Assembly (NCBI GenBank): GCA_031285845.1
Contig: JAITVK010000033.1
Coordinates: forward strand, 62,001-126,000
Direction: 5' to 3'
Length of the DNA stretch: 64,000 nt
Source: Propionibacteriaceae bacterium
GTDB lineage: Bacteria; Actinomycetota; Actinomycetes; Propionibacteriales; Propionibacteriaceae
The notes under the pieces were generated by a model. The model was not told where the DNA came from, did no database searches, and was given only the letters and a program-made list of their open reading frames with translations. The translations under genes and the position numbers were made by a program. The first letter of the stretch is position 1, and every line of letters begins with the position of its first letter. Shown in pieces: positions 63,718-64,000 of the stretch.

Positions 63718-64000
63718 TCAGCTCCTCGGAACAATTTCGCCGTCGAAGTCGGCGAACTTCGCGTCCAGAGCGGCCGAGTACTCGGCCCACTTGTCGGGAT
63801 CCCACACTTCGAGGCGATTGCCCGCTCCGATGACGACCACGTCGCGCTCCAACCCGGCCCAGGCGCGCTGGCTCGGAGTGATGGTGACGCGTCCTTGCTT
63901 GTCGGGAGCGGTGTCTTCGGCTCGGTACTGCGTCCAGCGCTGATACTCGCGCACATCGCGCAGCGTCGACGGGGCGGCGTTGACCGGCTCCATCATCGCA
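63718..64000 (-). CDS. mraZ: Transcriptional regulator MraZ (5' end cut by window edge)
   Basis: The C-terminal 94 codons of MraZ are present; the start lies beyond the right edge, as the family is usually about 143 residues. The second SpoVT/AbrB-like module with DKQGRVTITPSQR carries the DxxGR DNA-contact motif and the C-terminus ends near FADFDGE. MraZ binds repeats upstream of its own gene and controls the dcw operon; those sites would be outside this window. Confidence 0.93.
   Translation of the reverse strand, partial: AMMEPVNAAPSTLRDVREYQRWTQYRAEDTAPDKQGRVTITPSQRAWAGLERDVVVIGAGNRLEVWDPDKWAEYSAALDAKFADFDGEIVPRS

Overview
The window is a GC-rich bacterial chromosome segment with many GTG starts and clear purine-rich ribosome binding sites. 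Several features point to a high-GC Actinomycetota: a division and cell-wall (dcw) cluster running into pgeF-sepF-yggT-divIVA, a class-E-type sortase signal (LAATG), a DUF5679/zincin_2/YlbL/UPF0182 neighbourhood like Rv3193c-Rv3196 of Mycobacterium tuberculosis, and an MT0933-type small protein. I favour Propionibacteriales or a relative, but the genus cannot be fixed from sequence alone. No phage, transposase, CRISPR array or rRNA operon was seen.

Layout. 1-2317: peptide ABC importer (permease cut by the left edge, plus lipoprotein binding protein), followed by an initiator tRNA-Met with its promoter. 2568-6084: a NarL-type response regulator without a kinase, a three-gene ABC exporter operon led by a 50-residue membrane protein, and another small membrane protein. 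6298-16519: a surface-protein region with a giant sortase-anchored protein (two metallophosphoesterase-like domains, Ig-like domains, about 400-residue Pro/Thr/Ser stalk), tRNA-Asn, a nine-repeat ChW protein and a lipoprotein. 16860-25227: mixed housekeeping and metabolic genes (NUDIX, LiaF-like, MgtC-like, aldo/keto reductase, GH13 amylase, PEBP, YbaK deacylase, paired M16 peptidases). 25325-32627: the conserved UPF0182 / YlbL / zincin_2 / DUF5679 / ThiF-like block. 32605-37869: dinG, hflX, dapF, miaA, tightly overlapped. 37991-42776: small antitoxin-like protein, MarC, trmB-truA-methyltransferase operon, LEA-like repeat protein, a structured intergenic region and superoxide dismutase. 42850-46835: mannonate dehydratase, a GT4 glycosyltransferase and pyruvate kinase. 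46904-64000: rluD, lspA, dksA-like, divIVA, yggT, sepF, pgeF, ftsZ, ftsQ, murC, murG, ftsW, murD, mraY, ftsI, ftsL, rsmH and mraZ, all on the minus strand and mostly joined by 4-base overlaps.

How the genes fit together. The right-hand 17 kb makes lipid-linked peptidoglycan precursors (MraY, MurD, MurG, MurC), the septal synthase (FtsW, FtsI, FtsL, FtsQ) and the Z ring with its anchors (FtsZ, SepF, DivIVA). DapF supplies meso-diaminopimelate. The cluster lacks murE and murF between ftsI and mraY, where a 214-base spacer sits, and lacks yggS between pgeF and sepF. Those functions must be encoded elsewhere.

The most unusual observations are the murE/murF gap, a dead-plus-live metallophosphoesterase duplication in the giant surface protein, a YlbL homologue that appears to have lost its Ser-Lys dyad, the three-by-three ChW repeat architecture, and a hairpin-rich 475-base intergenic region upstream of the superoxide dismutase gene. 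I did not find a convincing new multi-gene defence or biosynthetic system.
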